NCBI GenBank assembly: GCA_025936195.1
Contig: JAICTW010000003.1
Coordinates: forward strand, 1 to 15,986
DNA: 15,986 nucleotides
Source: Flavisolibacter sp.
Lineage (GTDB): Bacteria; Bacteroidota; Bacteroidia; Chitinophagales; Chitinophagaceae
Direction of reading: 5' to 3'
Position 1 is the stretch's first letter. The number at the start of each line of letters is the position of its first letter. Shown here one piece after another: positions 1 through 7,584 of the stretch. Below the pieces are notes generated by a model. The model had not been told where the DNA came from, searched no databases, and worked only from the letters and a program-made list of their open reading frames with translations. A program made the translations under genes and the position numbers.

Positions 1-461
1 GAGTAGCTCCCTATGGTGTGGGAATTTTTACAGCATCCCTGGTACTTGCTGTCATGATCATTCCTTACGCAGCCTCTCTTGGACGGGAACTGATACGGTT
101 AACGCCTTCCTCACTTAAGGAAGGCGCCTACTCATTGGGTGCTACACGCTATGAAGTGATCAGGAACATTACGCTTCCTTATACAAAATCCGGATTGTTC
201 GCAGGATTGCTTTTGTCATTGGGAAGAGCATTGGGGGAGACCATGGCAGTCACCATGGTAATCGGGAATACGAATAGGCTTCCGACCAGCATTTTTGCGC
301 CATCCAATACAATGGCCAGTGTTATTGCCAATGAATTTACAGAAGCCGATCGTGCAGTTTATCTGTCTGCACTTATTGAACTGGGATTGCTTCTGTTTCT
401 GGTTACTGTAGTCATTAATATTATTGGTAAGGCGGTAATAAAACGATTTACAAATGAGTAG
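1..461 (+). CDS. pstC: Phosphate ABC transporter permease PstC, 3' part
   Basis: This is the C-terminal part of an inner-membrane permease of the high-affinity phosphate importer PstSCAB; the 5' part lies before the window. The frame is open from base 3, so the GTG at 18 is an internal valine codon and not a start. The visible part contains hydrophobic segments and the permease coupling (EAA) loop, where a stretch beginning SLKEGAYSLGATRYEVI is followed by a GRALGETMAV segment typical of PstC. PstC pairs with PstA to form the channel, and PstB powers it. The last 8 bases overlap the start of pstA, indicating translational coupling. Identification is secure from the loop motif and from the pstA-pstB-phoU order that follows. 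Confidence 0.95.
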   Translation, partial: VAPYGVGIFTASLVLAVMIIPYAASLGRELIRLTPSSLKEGAYSLGATRYEVIRNITLPYTKSGLFAGLLLSLGRALGETMAVTMVIGNTNRLPTSIFAPSNTMASVIANEFTEADRAVYLSALIELGLLLFLVTVVINIIGKAVIKRFTNE

Positions 462-1308
462 TAGGTTCAGGGGATTACAATTCAGATTATGGAAGAGCAG
501 GATGTTCGAAGGTCTAATGATCTTACTGGCCTTTCTGATTACTCTTCCTTTGTTTGCTATTATTTATTACGTGTTGAAAACGGGTATCACCCAGATTAAC
601 TGGAATTTTCTAACCAATATTCCTCAACCGGTTGGCGAACCTGGAGGTGGCATTGCCAATGCTTTGGTTGGAAGCATATTGATTGTACTGGTGGCAACGC
701 TTATTGCAGTGCCCCTTGGGGTCCTTTGCGGAATTTATTTGAGTGAGAATAGCAATAGTAAGATTTCATACTGGAGCCGCCTTGCGGTGGATATACTACA
801 AGGCACACCTTCGATTGTGATTGGCATTGTAATTTATTTTTGGATTGTAAGACCGCGGGGAGGTTTTTCTGCTTTATCCGGAAGCATAGCACTCGCCATT
901 ATGATGCTTCCCATCATTATTCGTTCCACCGAAGAAAATTTAAAACTAATTCCTTCTTCTTTAAAGGAAGCAGGTTTGGCATTAGGTCTTCCTTATCAAA
1001 AAGTGATCTTACGGATTATCGTTCCCTGTGGTTTTAGTGGCATCTTGTCGGGCATTATGCTGGCTATTGCACGAGTGGCCGGCGAAACAGCACCGCTTTT
1101 GTTTACTGCATTTGGTAATCCTTACCTGAGCACCCATATATTGAAACCCATGCAAAGTCTTCCCTTACTCATTTTTAATTATGCTACCAGTCCATACGAT
1201 GAATGGCATGATCTGGCATGGGGTGCATCTACCATATTATTGATCTGGGTGCTTTTATTAAATATTTCAACAAAGCTGATAACGAGAAAATGGAAAGTAC
1301 AATTATAA
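454..1308 (+). CDS. pstA: Phosphate ABC transporter permease PstA
   Basis: Second transmembrane subunit of the PstSCAB phosphate importer, 284 aa, a normal length for the family. About six hydrophobic segments are visible, starting near residues 19-42. The cytoplasmic coupling loop reads [17 protein letters not shown] and is followed by an [17 protein letters not shown] segment characteristic of PstA. The ATG at 454 overlaps the pstC stop by 8 bases, and the 3' end overlaps pstB by 19 bases, so the three genes are surely one transcript. The substrate-binding protein gene pstS is not in the window and presumably lies upstream of pstC. Nothing looks truncated or unusual. Confidence 0.96.
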   Translation: MSSRFRGLQFRLWKSRMFEGLMILLAFLITLPLFAIIYYVLKTGITQINWNFLTNIPQPVGEPGGGIANALVGSILIVLVATLIAVPLGVLCGIYLSENSNSKISYWSRLAVDILQGTPSIVIGIVIYFWIVRPRGGFSALSGSIALAIMMLPIIIRSTEENLKLIPSSLKEAGLALGLPYQKVILRIIVPCGFSGILSGIMLAIARVAGETAPLLFTAFGNPYLSTHILKPMQSLPLLIFNYATSPYDEWHDLAWGASTILLIWVLLLNISTKLITRKWKVQL

Positions 1309-2048
1309 GAAGTGAGAATTTTAATGCGTATTTCGGAACGAATCACGTGGTAAAAAACGTAACAATGGATATTCCCCAAAATCAGGTAATCTCTGTGATG
1401 GGCCCATCGGGTTGCGGCAAAACTACATTCCTGCGCTGCATTAACCGAATGCATGAACTAATTCCCGGCACTACCACCAATGGAAAAATATTGCTTCATA
1501 AGGATGATGTGTATGAGACCAATCCGATTCTGGTTCGTCTGAAAATTGGAATGGTGTTTCAAAGGCCCAATCCATTTCCCAATTTAAGCATCTACGACAA
1601 TGTCATTGCAGGATACAAACTAAATGGAATAAAGCTTTCAAAAAAAGATAAAGACCATATCGTTGAAACTTCTCTTTTAAAAGCTGCACTATGGAACGAG
1701 GTGAAAGATGCACTGCATAAAAAAGGTTCCTTTCTTTCCGGGGGACAGCAGCAACGTTTATGTATCGCAAGGGCTGTTGCCATGGAACCTGAAGTATTAT
1801 TATTGGACGAACCCACATCTGCCCTTGATCCTATTTCAACAGCAAGCATTGAAGATCTCTTATCGGAATTGAAAAGGAATTTTACGATCGTTATCGTTAC
1901 TCACAATATGCAGCAGGCAGCAAGGGTCAGCGACAAAACTGCTTTTTTTTATTTGGGGGAGCTGATAGAATATGAAAATACCAGAACGCTGTTTACAGAA
2001 CCGAAAGACCCGAGAACGCAGAATTATATCACTGGAAGATTCAGTTAA
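1290..2048 (+). CDS. pstB: Phosphate ABC transporter ATPase PstB
   Basis: ATPase subunit of the phosphate importer, 252 aa from the chosen start. All ABC motifs are visible: Walker [10 protein letters not shown] (38-46), Q-loop [10 protein letters not shown] (88-97), signature LSGGQQQRL (149-157), Walker B VLLLDEP (169-175) and the H-loop histidine at 205. The frame is open further upstream, to a possible ATG at 1218. The start at 1290 is preferred because the protein then begins a few residues before the usual PstB N-terminus, and because the upstream extension merely reads pstA in another frame. It overlaps pstA by 19 bases. It ends 28 bases before phoU, whose product normally restrains Pst signalling. 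Confidence 0.96.
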   Translation: MESTIIRSENFNAYFGTNHVVKNVTMDIPQNQVISVMGPSGCGKTTFLRCINRMHELIPGTTTNGKILLHKDDVYETNPILVRLKIGMVFQRPNPFPNLSIYDNVIAGYKLNGIKLSKKDKDHIVETSLLKAALWNEVKDALHKKGSFLSGGQQQRLCIARAVAMEPEVLLLDEPTSALDPISTASIEDLLSELKRNFTIVIVTHNMQQAARVSDKTAFFYLGELIEYENTRTLFTEPKDPRTQNYITGRFS

Positions 2049-2076
2049 TTTCATTCACCGCAATAAAGGCATAATC

Positions 2077-2754
2077 ATGACTAAGCTAGATCTTGAACTA
2101 AGCACTATAAAAGAAGAAACCATTGAGATGTGGAAGCTCGTTCAGTCGCAGCTTCAGAAAGGACTTTCGGCACTCTTAAATTTTGACAAAGATCTTGCAC
2201 GGGAAATTGTGCAGATTGAAAAAAGAGTGAACGGCGCCGAATTAAAGATTGATAGAGATTGTGAAGACATATTTGCCTTGTATTCTCCCGTTGCTGTGGA
2301 CCTCCGGTTTTTATTGGCTGTGCTAAAAATCAATACCAATTTAGAGCGGATTGGCGACATTGCCGAAGGGATTGCTAAAATGATTTTGGATACCAAAGAA
2401 CCATTCAACAAATCCTTGCTGGATCAAACAATGGTTATTGAAATGTACGATGAATGCCTTCAAATGGTAGCGGAAATACTGAATGCTTTTGAAAAAGAAG
2501 ACAGCGCTGTCGCACGCGGAATTTTCAGGCGTGATGAATTGCTGGATGAGATCAACAGAAAGGCCAATGACCTCATTGCACAATACATTTCAAAACATTC
2601 TGCCGGTATGGAACAGGCACTGACAATTTTATCAATGATCAGGAGATTGGAACGGATAGGTGACCAGACCGAAAATATAGCCGAAGAAATTATTTTTTAT
2701 ATAGAAGCAAAAGTTATCAAGCATTTGTCCAAACGAGATAAGAATAGTGAATGA
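2077..2754 (+). CDS. phoU: Phosphate signalling regulator PhoU
   Basis: Cytoplasmic PhoU, 225 aa, built of two homologous three-helix bundles. In other bacteria PhoU links the Pst transporter to the sensor kinase PhoR and keeps the Pho regulon off when phosphate is ample. Both repeats keep the metal-cluster motif: LERIGD at 89-94 followed by IAEGIA, and LERIGD at 191-196 followed by QTENIAEE. A DLRF motif lies at 75-78. The ATG at 2077 is chosen over an upstream in-frame start at 1972: that extension overlaps pstB and is not PhoU-like, and an AAAGG stretch lies about 8 bases before the 2077 start. It is the last gene of the pst operon; no phoB/phoR pair is in the window. Confidence 0.95.
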   Translation: MTKLDLELSTIKEETIEMWKLVQSQLQKGLSALLNFDKDLAREIVQIEKRVNGAELKIDRDCEDIFALYSPVAVDLRFLLAVLKINTNLERIGDIAEGIAKMILDTKEPFNKSLLDQTMVIEMYDECLQMVAEILNAFEKEDSAVARGIFRRDELLDEINRKANDLIAQYISKHSAGMEQALTILSMIRRLERIGDQTENIAEEIIFYIEAKVIKHLSKRDKNSE

Positions 2755-2788
2755 GTTTTTATTTACTGCATCATCTATTGTATGGCCA

Positions 2789-2848
2789 GTTAACTATTAG
2801 GTAACAATTAAATAATATTTGGATTGATTATCCGGTAAGCTAATCTTA
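2789..2848 (+). promoter_or_regulatory. Candidate Pho box and promoter before the PhoU paralogue
   Basis: Two 11-nt direct repeats, GTTAACTATTA (2789-2799) and GGTAACAATTA (2800-2810), match at 9 of 11 positions. A weaker third unit, AATAATATTTG (2811-2821), follows and ends in TTTG, which also matches the Bacteroidota -33 element. Exactly 19 nt later is TAATCTTA (2841-2848), a partial match to the -7 consensus TAnnTTTG. An 11-nt period is what PhoB/OmpR-type response regulators bind. The reading as a Pho box is inference, and AT-rich sequence makes chance matches possible. Confidence 0.35.
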
Positions 2849-2892
2849 TAAATTGCGGCAAGGCTCTCGCCTCATTTACTCAATAAATTTTT

Positions 2893-3525
2893 ATGCCTTA
2901 TTTAAAATCTTTGAATGATGAAGTGAAAGAAATGTGGGCTCTGGTTCTATCGCAACAGGAAAAAGCGCTGACAGCTCTTATTAATTCGGATAAGGATTTG
3001 GCACGTGAGGTTATTTTGATTGAAGAAAGAGTGAATGGCAGCCAGCAATTCATTGAAAGCGATTGCAAGTATTATCTTTCCATACAAGGCTCGCAAACTG
3101 TAAATATTCCCTTTGCCGTGTTTGCTCTCAAAATAACAGGACAGTTAGAAATTATAGGCGATATGGCAGAAAAAATTGCAAATGATATTCTTACCGGCAC
3201 TATCAGTTCTCAATTACTAAATCAAACCAATATTGCAGAACCATTTCACAGCAGCAATAAAATACTGGAATTGGCATTACAAGCCTTCGATGCCGCAGAC
3301 CCTTTACAGGCTGAAGTTATTGTCAGCCGAGTTGCAATTTGTGAGAAAATAATTTTAGATACAACCAGTTTTCTAATGGGCTACCTGGTAAATTGCAAAC
3401 AAGACCTTCAGGAAACAATTACCCTTTTTTCAATACTCCAAAATGTTAAACGAACAGTAGAACATTGCCAGAACATTGCCTTCTCTATTATAAACTACAA
3501 TCGACTTACAACGATTGAATTGTAG
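2893..3525 (+). CDS. Divergent PhoU-family paralogue
   Basis: A 210-aa protein clearly homologous to the PhoU encoded just upstream. The N-terminal thirds align closely (VKEMWALVLSQQEKALTALI against IEEMWKLVQSQLQKGLSALL in general pattern, then a DKDLARE stretch and an ERVNG motif in both). The metal-binding repeats have decayed unevenly. The first keeps LEIIGD (85-90) followed by MAEKIA. The second reads VKRTVEH (185-191), where PhoU has LERIGDQ, so the glutamate is replaced by lysine and the aspartate by glutamate. The DLRF motif of repeat 1 is also gone. Length is only slightly short and the frame is intact, so this is a maintained paralogue and not a pseudogene. It has its own 138-base upstream region with a candidate Pho box. 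Role unknown; it may modulate PhoU or bind a different partner. Confidence 0.85.
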   Translation: MPYLKSLNDEVKEMWALVLSQQEKALTALINSDKDLAREVILIEERVNGSQQFIESDCKYYLSIQGSQTVNIPFAVFALKITGQLEIIGDMAEKIANDILTGTISSQLLNQTNIAEPFHSSNKILELALQAFDAADPLQAEVIVSRVAICEKIILDTTSFLMGYLVNCKQDLQETITLFSILQNVKRTVEHCQNIAFSIINYNRLTTIEL

Positions 3526-3626
3526 AACTTCTGTTTTTGTGATCTATAAATCTTCATGCTCCTAATCGAATTTTCAGATGAATCTGCTTCATATTTAGCA
3601 CGGTTTGTGAAGCCAACAAAATCTAT

Positions 3627-3686
3627 ATTAAGTTATTATTAATTTTCTGTTAAGAACAGGCTTCGATTGATAAGCCCATATCTTCG
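3627..3686 (+). promoter_or_regulatory. Candidate Pho box and promoter before the DUF47-PiT pair
   Basis: Three consecutive 11-nt units carry a TTAA core: ATTAAGTTATT (3627-3637), ATTAATTTTCT (3638-3648) and GTTAAGAACAG (3649-3659). Exactly 19 nt after the last unit is TATCTTCG (3679-3686), matching the -7 consensus TAnnTTTG at five of six fixed positions. No -33 TTTG is present, which would suit an activator-dependent promoter. The last unit also forms part of the small palindrome CTGTTAAGAACAG (3647-3659). The layout mirrors the one before the PhoU paralogue. The regulatory reading is inference. Confidence 0.35.
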
Positions 3687-3709
3687 CTCAACTATAAACA
3701 AACAGAAGT

Positions 3710-4351
3710 ATGAATATTTTGTCAAGACTGTTAGCTTCTAAAAATAAAATCTTCTATGGGCTTTTTGAAAAAAGCGCAGACAATGTAAGCAGTATGGGAC
3801 GTTTGCTTACCCAGGTAATTGGCGAACCTGATTTTGATAAGAGGCAGGGCCTAATTACGCAAATGGAAAATGTAGAACACGACAACGATGAATTGACGCA
3901 TTTGCTTTTTACGGAGTTAGGAAGAAATTTTATTACGCCTTTCGACAGGGAAGACATTCACTATCTCGCTTCTGCTTTGGACGATATTGCCGATTACATT
4001 TTTGCCACGGCAAAGAAAATCAATTTTTACAGGGTCAATCCAAATGATATTGGGATGCAGAAGTTATCTGAAATCATTCTGCAAAGCTGCAATGAAGTGC
4101 GCAAGGCTGTTGGGGAATTGCGCAATATGAAAAACATGAGAGTGATAACAGAATCATTAGTTAAGATCAACAGTTTGGAAAATGAAGCCGATGATATTTT
4201 CGATATGAGCATTGAACGGCTATTTGCCACTGAACCTGATGCCAAAGAAGTAATTAAAAAAAGAGAGATCTATCAGGTAATGGAAACAGCAACGGATAAA
4301 TGCGAGGATGCGGCCAATGTGATTGAATCCATTATTGTAAAATATGCATAA
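3710..4351 (+). CDS. DUF47 / PhoU-like accessory protein of the PiT permease
   Basis: A 213-aa cytoplasmic helical protein of the DUF47 (TIGR00153) family, which shares the PhoU fold and is commonly encoded directly before PiT phosphate permeases. The family signature is present near residues 76-97: TPFDREDIHYLASALDD followed by IADYI. The C-terminal half has the second helical bundle with ENEADDIF and an EIYQVMETATDKCEDAANVIE-type region. It lies 49 bases before the permease gene on the same strand, so the two are very probably co-transcribed. The likely role is control of, or coupling to, the permease; the biochemical mechanism of the family is not well established. Length and start (an ATG with no competing upstream methionine) are normal. 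Confidence 0.92.
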   Translation: MNILSRLLASKNKIFYGLFEKSADNVSSMGRLLTQVIGEPDFDKRQGLITQMENVEHDNDELTHLLFTELGRNFITPFDREDIHYLASALDDIADYIFATAKKINFYRVNPNDIGMQKLSEIILQSCNEVRKAVGELRNMKNMRVITESLVKINSLENEADDIFDMSIERLFATEPDAKEVIKKREIYQVMETATDKCEDAANVIESIIVKYA

Positions 4352-4400
4352 CTAATAAGGAAGTATTTATAATTAGCACTATCGCATTTTAATTGATTGT

Positions 4401-5405
4401 ATGATCTTTTTAATAATCATTATAGCACTCGCTCTGGTTTTCGATTTCACCAATGGTTTTCATGATGCGGCCAATTCAATTGCTACTATTGTTTCCACCA
4501 AAGTGTTGACACCGTTTCAGGCCGTGCTTTGGGCTGCTGTTTTCAATTTCGTCGCTTTTTTTATTTTTAAGGAACATAAAGTAGCCGGCACTATCGCTAA
4601 CATTGTTTCTTCCAACCTCATTGATTTTCATTTGATCCTTTCAGCCACTATTGCTGCCATAAGCTGGAATTTGCTCACATGGTATTATGGAATTCCGTCC
4701 AGTTCATCACATACCTTAATTGGTGGGTTAGTAGGTGCTGCTGTAGCTGCGGGTGGCTTTGGAGGTTTTAATACTGCTCCCGTCATAAAAGCACTGATCT
4801 TTATGGTGCTTTCACCTGTCATAGGAATGATACTGGCTATTATCGTCACTATCACCGTTGTGTATTTGAGCAGGAACACAAGACCCAGAAAAGCAGAATC
4901 AACCTTCAAACGCCTTCAGTTATTATCATCAGCCGGATTAAGCCTCGCACATGGCGGTGGTGATTCTCAAAAAACGATGGGCTTAATTCTTACAGCACTT
5001 TGGTTTTATCAGGGACTTCAGGGAAACCAAACAGAACTATCTTCCTTTAATATGCCCGAATGGTTACCTCTTTCCTGTTACACGGCCATTGCATTAGGAA
5101 CACTTGCAGGCGGATGGCGCATTGTAAAAACCATGGGAGCAAGAATAACCAAAGTAACACCACTTGAAGGAGTTTGTGCAGAAGGGGCAGGTGCCATCAC
5201 TTTATTTTTGACGGTGCTTTTAGGTATTCCAGTAAGCACAACGCATACCCTTACGGGTGCTATTGTAGGAGTAGGTGCTACCAAGCGTATTAGTGCTGTA
5301 AGATGGGGTGTTACTATCAATTTAGTGTGGGCATGGATACTAACCATTCCCGTGAGCGGTTTGCTGGCCGCACTTATTTATGTAATCACCAAAGCTTTCC
5401 TATAA
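4401..5405 (+). CDS. PiT-family inorganic phosphate permease
   Basis: A 334-aa, strongly hydrophobic inner-membrane protein of the PiT family (low-affinity phosphate transport coupled to H+ or metal-phosphate symport; the mode cannot be told from sequence). It shows the family's internal duplication. The first signature is NGFHDAANSIAT (18-29) and the first re-entrant segment is GIPSSSSHTLIGG (97-109). The second signature is AHGGGDSQKTMG (183-194) and the second re-entrant segment is GIPVSTTHTLTGAIVG. In the second signature the usual HGxND has glycine (187) where asparagine is expected. The preceding DUF47 gene and the nearby pst operon support phosphate as substrate. Confidence 0.93.
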   Translation: MIFLIIIIALALVFDFTNGFHDAANSIATIVSTKVLTPFQAVLWAAVFNFVAFFIFKEHKVAGTIANIVSSNLIDFHLILSATIAAISWNLLTWYYGIPSSSSHTLIGGLVGAAVAAGGFGGFNTAPVIKALIFMVLSPVIGMILAIIVTITVVYLSRNTRPRKAESTFKRLQLLSSAGLSLAHGGGDSQKTMGLILTALWFYQGLQGNQTELSSFNMPEWLPLSCYTAIALGTLAGGWRIVKTMGARITKVTPLEGVCAEGAGAITLFLTVLLGIPVSTTHTLTGAIVGVGATKRISAVRWGVTINLVWAWILTIPVSGLLAALIYVITKAFL

Positions 5406-5424
5406 TTCTTTTGCAGTATTTCCC

Positions 5425-5432
5425 GACTTTTG
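5425..5432 (+). promoter_or_regulatory. Weak -7-like element before galE
   Basis: GACTTTTG resembles the Bacteroidota -7 consensus TAnnTTTG (five of six fixed positions) and lies 21 bases before the galE ATG. No -33 TTTG is found at the usual distance, so support is weak. The short gap after the permease gene also leaves read-through possible. Confidence 0.25.
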
Positions 5433-5453
5433 CGGCAAATCAATACTTAAGCA

Positions 5454-6509
5454 ATGGCCAAGATTTTAGTAACAGGCGGGTGTGGTTATATCGGTTCGCA
5501 CACCCTTGTTGATTTAATTGAAAACGGTTATGATATCATTAGTGTTGATGATAATTCCCGTTCCAGTGCGGCAATATTAAAGGGCGTGGAAAAGATCACT
5601 GGCAAACCGGTCAAAAACTACAAGGTTGATCTCTGTAATTTCGATGACACCTTTGCCATTTTTGAAGAGAACAGGGATATCAAAGGCATCATTCATTTTG
5701 CTGCATTCAAAGCAGTTGGTGAGTCTGTTGAAAAACCGTTAATGTATTTTGAAAACAACCTTACTTCTCTCATTAATCTTTTGAAATGCGTTCAGGAATT
5801 TAAAACGCCCTGGTTTGTTTTTTCTTCATCCTGTACTGTATATGGAGAACCTGATACACCAATGGTAACCGAAGACTCGCCATTAAAACCTGCAGCTTCT
5901 CCTTATGGTGCCACCAAACAAATGGGCGAGCAAATTCTGGCAGAGTTTCAAAAAGCACATCCTACAAAAGTCATTTTATTAAGATACTTTAATCCTGTTG
6001 GCGCCCATCCTTCTGCATTGATTGGTGAGTTGCCCATCGGCAAGCCGCAGAATTTAGTTCCTGCTATTACACAAACTGCCATCGGTAAGCTTCCCAAAAT
6101 GATTGTTTTTGGTGATGATTACCCCACACGTGATGGAAGTTGTGTCCGTGATTTTATTCATGTAAGCGACATTGCACATGCACATACACTGGCTATAAAA
6201 TATTTGCAGGAAGACAGGAACACAAGTGATCTCGAAATATTCAACCTGGGTACAGGCAATGGAGTAACCGTATTGGAGGCCATCAAATCTTTCGAAAAAA
6301 TAAGTGGTGTGAAGTTGAATTATGAGATCGGTTCCAGAAGACCGGGAGACATTATTGCTATTTACGCCAACAATGATAAAGCAAAGAAAGTGCTTGGCTG
6401 GATTCCAAAATATTCTTTGGATGAAATGATGGCTACGGCATGGAAATGGGAGCAAAGATTGAAGAACGACGAACAATTTTTCTCCTCTATAAAATCAGAA
6501 CTGAATTAA
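5454..6509 (+). CDS. galE: UDP-glucose 4-epimerase GalE
   Basis: Interconverts UDP-glucose and UDP-galactose (Leloir pathway; also supplies sugars for surface polysaccharides). The protein is 351 aa. The N-terminal Rossmann motif GGCGYIGSH (8-16) binds NAD; the catalytic elements are the serine stretch SSSCTVYG (124-131) and YGATK (Y151, K155). RYFNPVGAHPS and RDGSCVRDFIHV segments are typical of GalE and not of other extended short-chain dehydrogenases. A slightly long C-terminus ends in KSELN. The ATG at 5454 places the NAD motif at the expected position. The gene lies 48 bases after the PiT permease and 19 bases before the transketolase-half gene, which has its own likely promoter. No link to phosphate metabolism is evident beyond co-orientation. 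Confidence 0.94.
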   Translation: MAKILVTGGCGYIGSHTLVDLIENGYDIISVDDNSRSSAAILKGVEKITGKPVKNYKVDLCNFDDTFAIFEENRDIKGIIHFAAFKAVGESVEKPLMYFENNLTSLINLLKCVQEFKTPWFVFSSSCTVYGEPDTPMVTEDSPLKPAASPYGATKQMGEQILAEFQKAHPTKVILLRYFNPVGAHPSALIGELPIGKPQNLVPAITQTAIGKLPKMIVFGDDYPTRDGSCVRDFIHVSDIAHAHTLAIKYLQEDRNTSDLEIFNLGTGNGVTVLEAIKSFEKISGVKLNYEIGSRRPGDIIAIYANNDKAKKVLGWIPKYSLDEMMATAWKWEQRLKNDEQFFSSIKSELN

Positions 6510-6514
6510 CCAAC

Positions 6515-6522
6515 TACATTTG
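6515..6522 (+). promoter_or_regulatory. -7 promoter element before the transketolase half
   Basis: TACATTTG matches the Bacteroidota -7 consensus TAnnTTTG exactly at all fixed positions and ends 6 bases before the ATG at 6529. Transcription would start within a few bases of the start codon, giving an almost leaderless mRNA. It also argues against the in-frame TTG at 6520, which lies inside the element. Confidence 0.55.
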
Positions 6523-6528
6523 CGAACG

Positions 6529-7497
6529 ATGAACAATCTTAAAGACATTCAACCCACAGGCAAAAAAGATACACGCAGCGGCTTTGGTGATGGTATTGTA
6601 GAAGTAGCCCGGAAAAATAAAGACATTGTAGCATTGACCGCCGACCTTGCCGGTTCCATGAAATTGCAGCAATTCATCAAAGAGTTTCCCGAACGTTTTG
6701 TTCAGGTAGGTATTGCAGAAGCCAATATGATGGGCATTGCTGCAGGACTAACCATTGGTGGAAAAATTCCTTTCACAACTACCTTCGCCAATTTCTCTAC
6801 CGGGCGAGTGTATGATCAAATTCGCCAGAGCATTGCCTACAGCAATAAAAATGTAAAGATCTGCGCCTCGCATGCAGGAGTTACATTGGGCGAAGACGGC
6901 GCCACGCACCAGATTTTAGAAGATATTGGTTTAATGAAAATGCTTCCGGGAATGACAGTGATTGTTCCCTGCGATTACAATCAAACCAAATTAGCAACCA
7001 TGGCTGTTGCCGATTATGTGGGTCCGGTTTATTTAAGATTCGGTCGTCCAAGCTGGCCCATATTCACCGATCCCAACCAGCCTTTTGTTATTGGTAAGGC
7101 ACAAAAATTTTCGGAGGGAACGGATGTCAGCATTTTTGCGTGTGGACATTTAGTTTGGAATGCAATACAGGCCGGCGTTGCCTTGCAGGAAAAAGGCATC
7201 AGTGTGGAAGTGATCAATATTCATACAGTAAAGCCTATTGATGAAGAAGCCATTTTGAATTCCATCCGCAAAACAAAATGTGCTGTTACTGCCGAAGAAC
7301 ATAATATTTACGGTGGAATGGGCGATGCAGTGGCGCAGGTGGCTGCCAAACATTTTCCTGTTCCTTTTGAATATGTGGGAACACAGGATACTTTTGGCGA
7401 AAGCGGAACACCTGCCGAATTGCTGAAAAAATATCATTTGGATGTTCCGGACATTATTGCTGCTGCAGAAAAAGTAATGGCAAGAAAGAACGGATGA
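6529..7497 (+). CDS. Transketolase, C-terminal half (split subunit)
   Basis: A 322-aa protein equal to the pyrimidine-binding plus C-terminal domains of transketolase, which moves two-carbon ketol units between pentose-phosphate sugars using thiamine diphosphate. Visible motifs are GIAEANMMGIAAG with the conserved cofactor-activating glutamate at 64, TFANFSTGRVYDQIRQ, HAGVTLGEDGATHQ (115-128) and the C-terminal domain ending in PAELLKKYHLD. In split transketolases a separate N-terminal gene supplies the diphosphate-binding domain, and it is usually adjacent. Here the upstream gene is galE and the downstream gene is convergent, so the partner must be elsewhere. A related enzyme with a 1-deoxyxylulose-5-phosphate synthase-like C-terminus cannot be wholly excluded. 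The ATG at 6529 is preferred over an upstream TTG. Confidence 0.88.
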   Translation: MNNLKDIQPTGKKDTRSGFGDGIVEVARKNKDIVALTADLAGSMKLQQFIKEFPERFVQVGIAEANMMGIAAGLTIGGKIPFTTTFANFSTGRVYDQIRQSIAYSNKNVKICASHAGVTLGEDGATHQILEDIGLMKMLPGMTVIVPCDYNQTKLATMAVADYVGPVYLRFGRPSWPIFTDPNQPFVIGKAQKFSEGTDVSIFACGHLVWNAIQAGVALQEKGISVEVINIHTVKPIDEEAILNSIRKTKCAVTAEEHNIYGGMGDAVAQVAAKHFPVPFEYVGTQDTFGESGTPAELLKKYHLDVPDIIAAAEKVMARKNG

Positions 7498-7516
7498 TCC
7501 TTAAAACTGAATAAGG

Positions 7517-7545
7517 AAAAGCTTGTGAACTTCACAAGCTTTTTT
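7517..7545. terminator. Bidirectional Rho-independent terminator
   Basis: A near-perfect inverted repeat, AAGCTTGTGAA then C then its reverse complement (7519-7541), is followed by a run of T on the + strand and preceded by AAAA on the left, which is a T run on the - strand. It sits between the convergent transketolase-half and propeller-protein genes (stops at 7497 and 7585) and can stop transcription from both. Confidence 0.85.
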
Positions 7546-7584
7546 GTTGAAAGAACTGCATTTTGAATTTAATTTTCTTCCACA

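Noticed and set aside
1972..2076. Upstream in-frame start for phoU at 1972, and likewise an upstream start for pstB at 1218
   Set aside because: The added residues are other-frame readings of pstB and pstA respectively and do not resemble the family N-termini; the starts at 2077 and 1290 fit the families.
3526..3709. A small gene in the 184-base gap before the DUF47 gene
   Set aside because: No open frame of useful length with a plausible start is present; the sequence is better explained as a promoter region.
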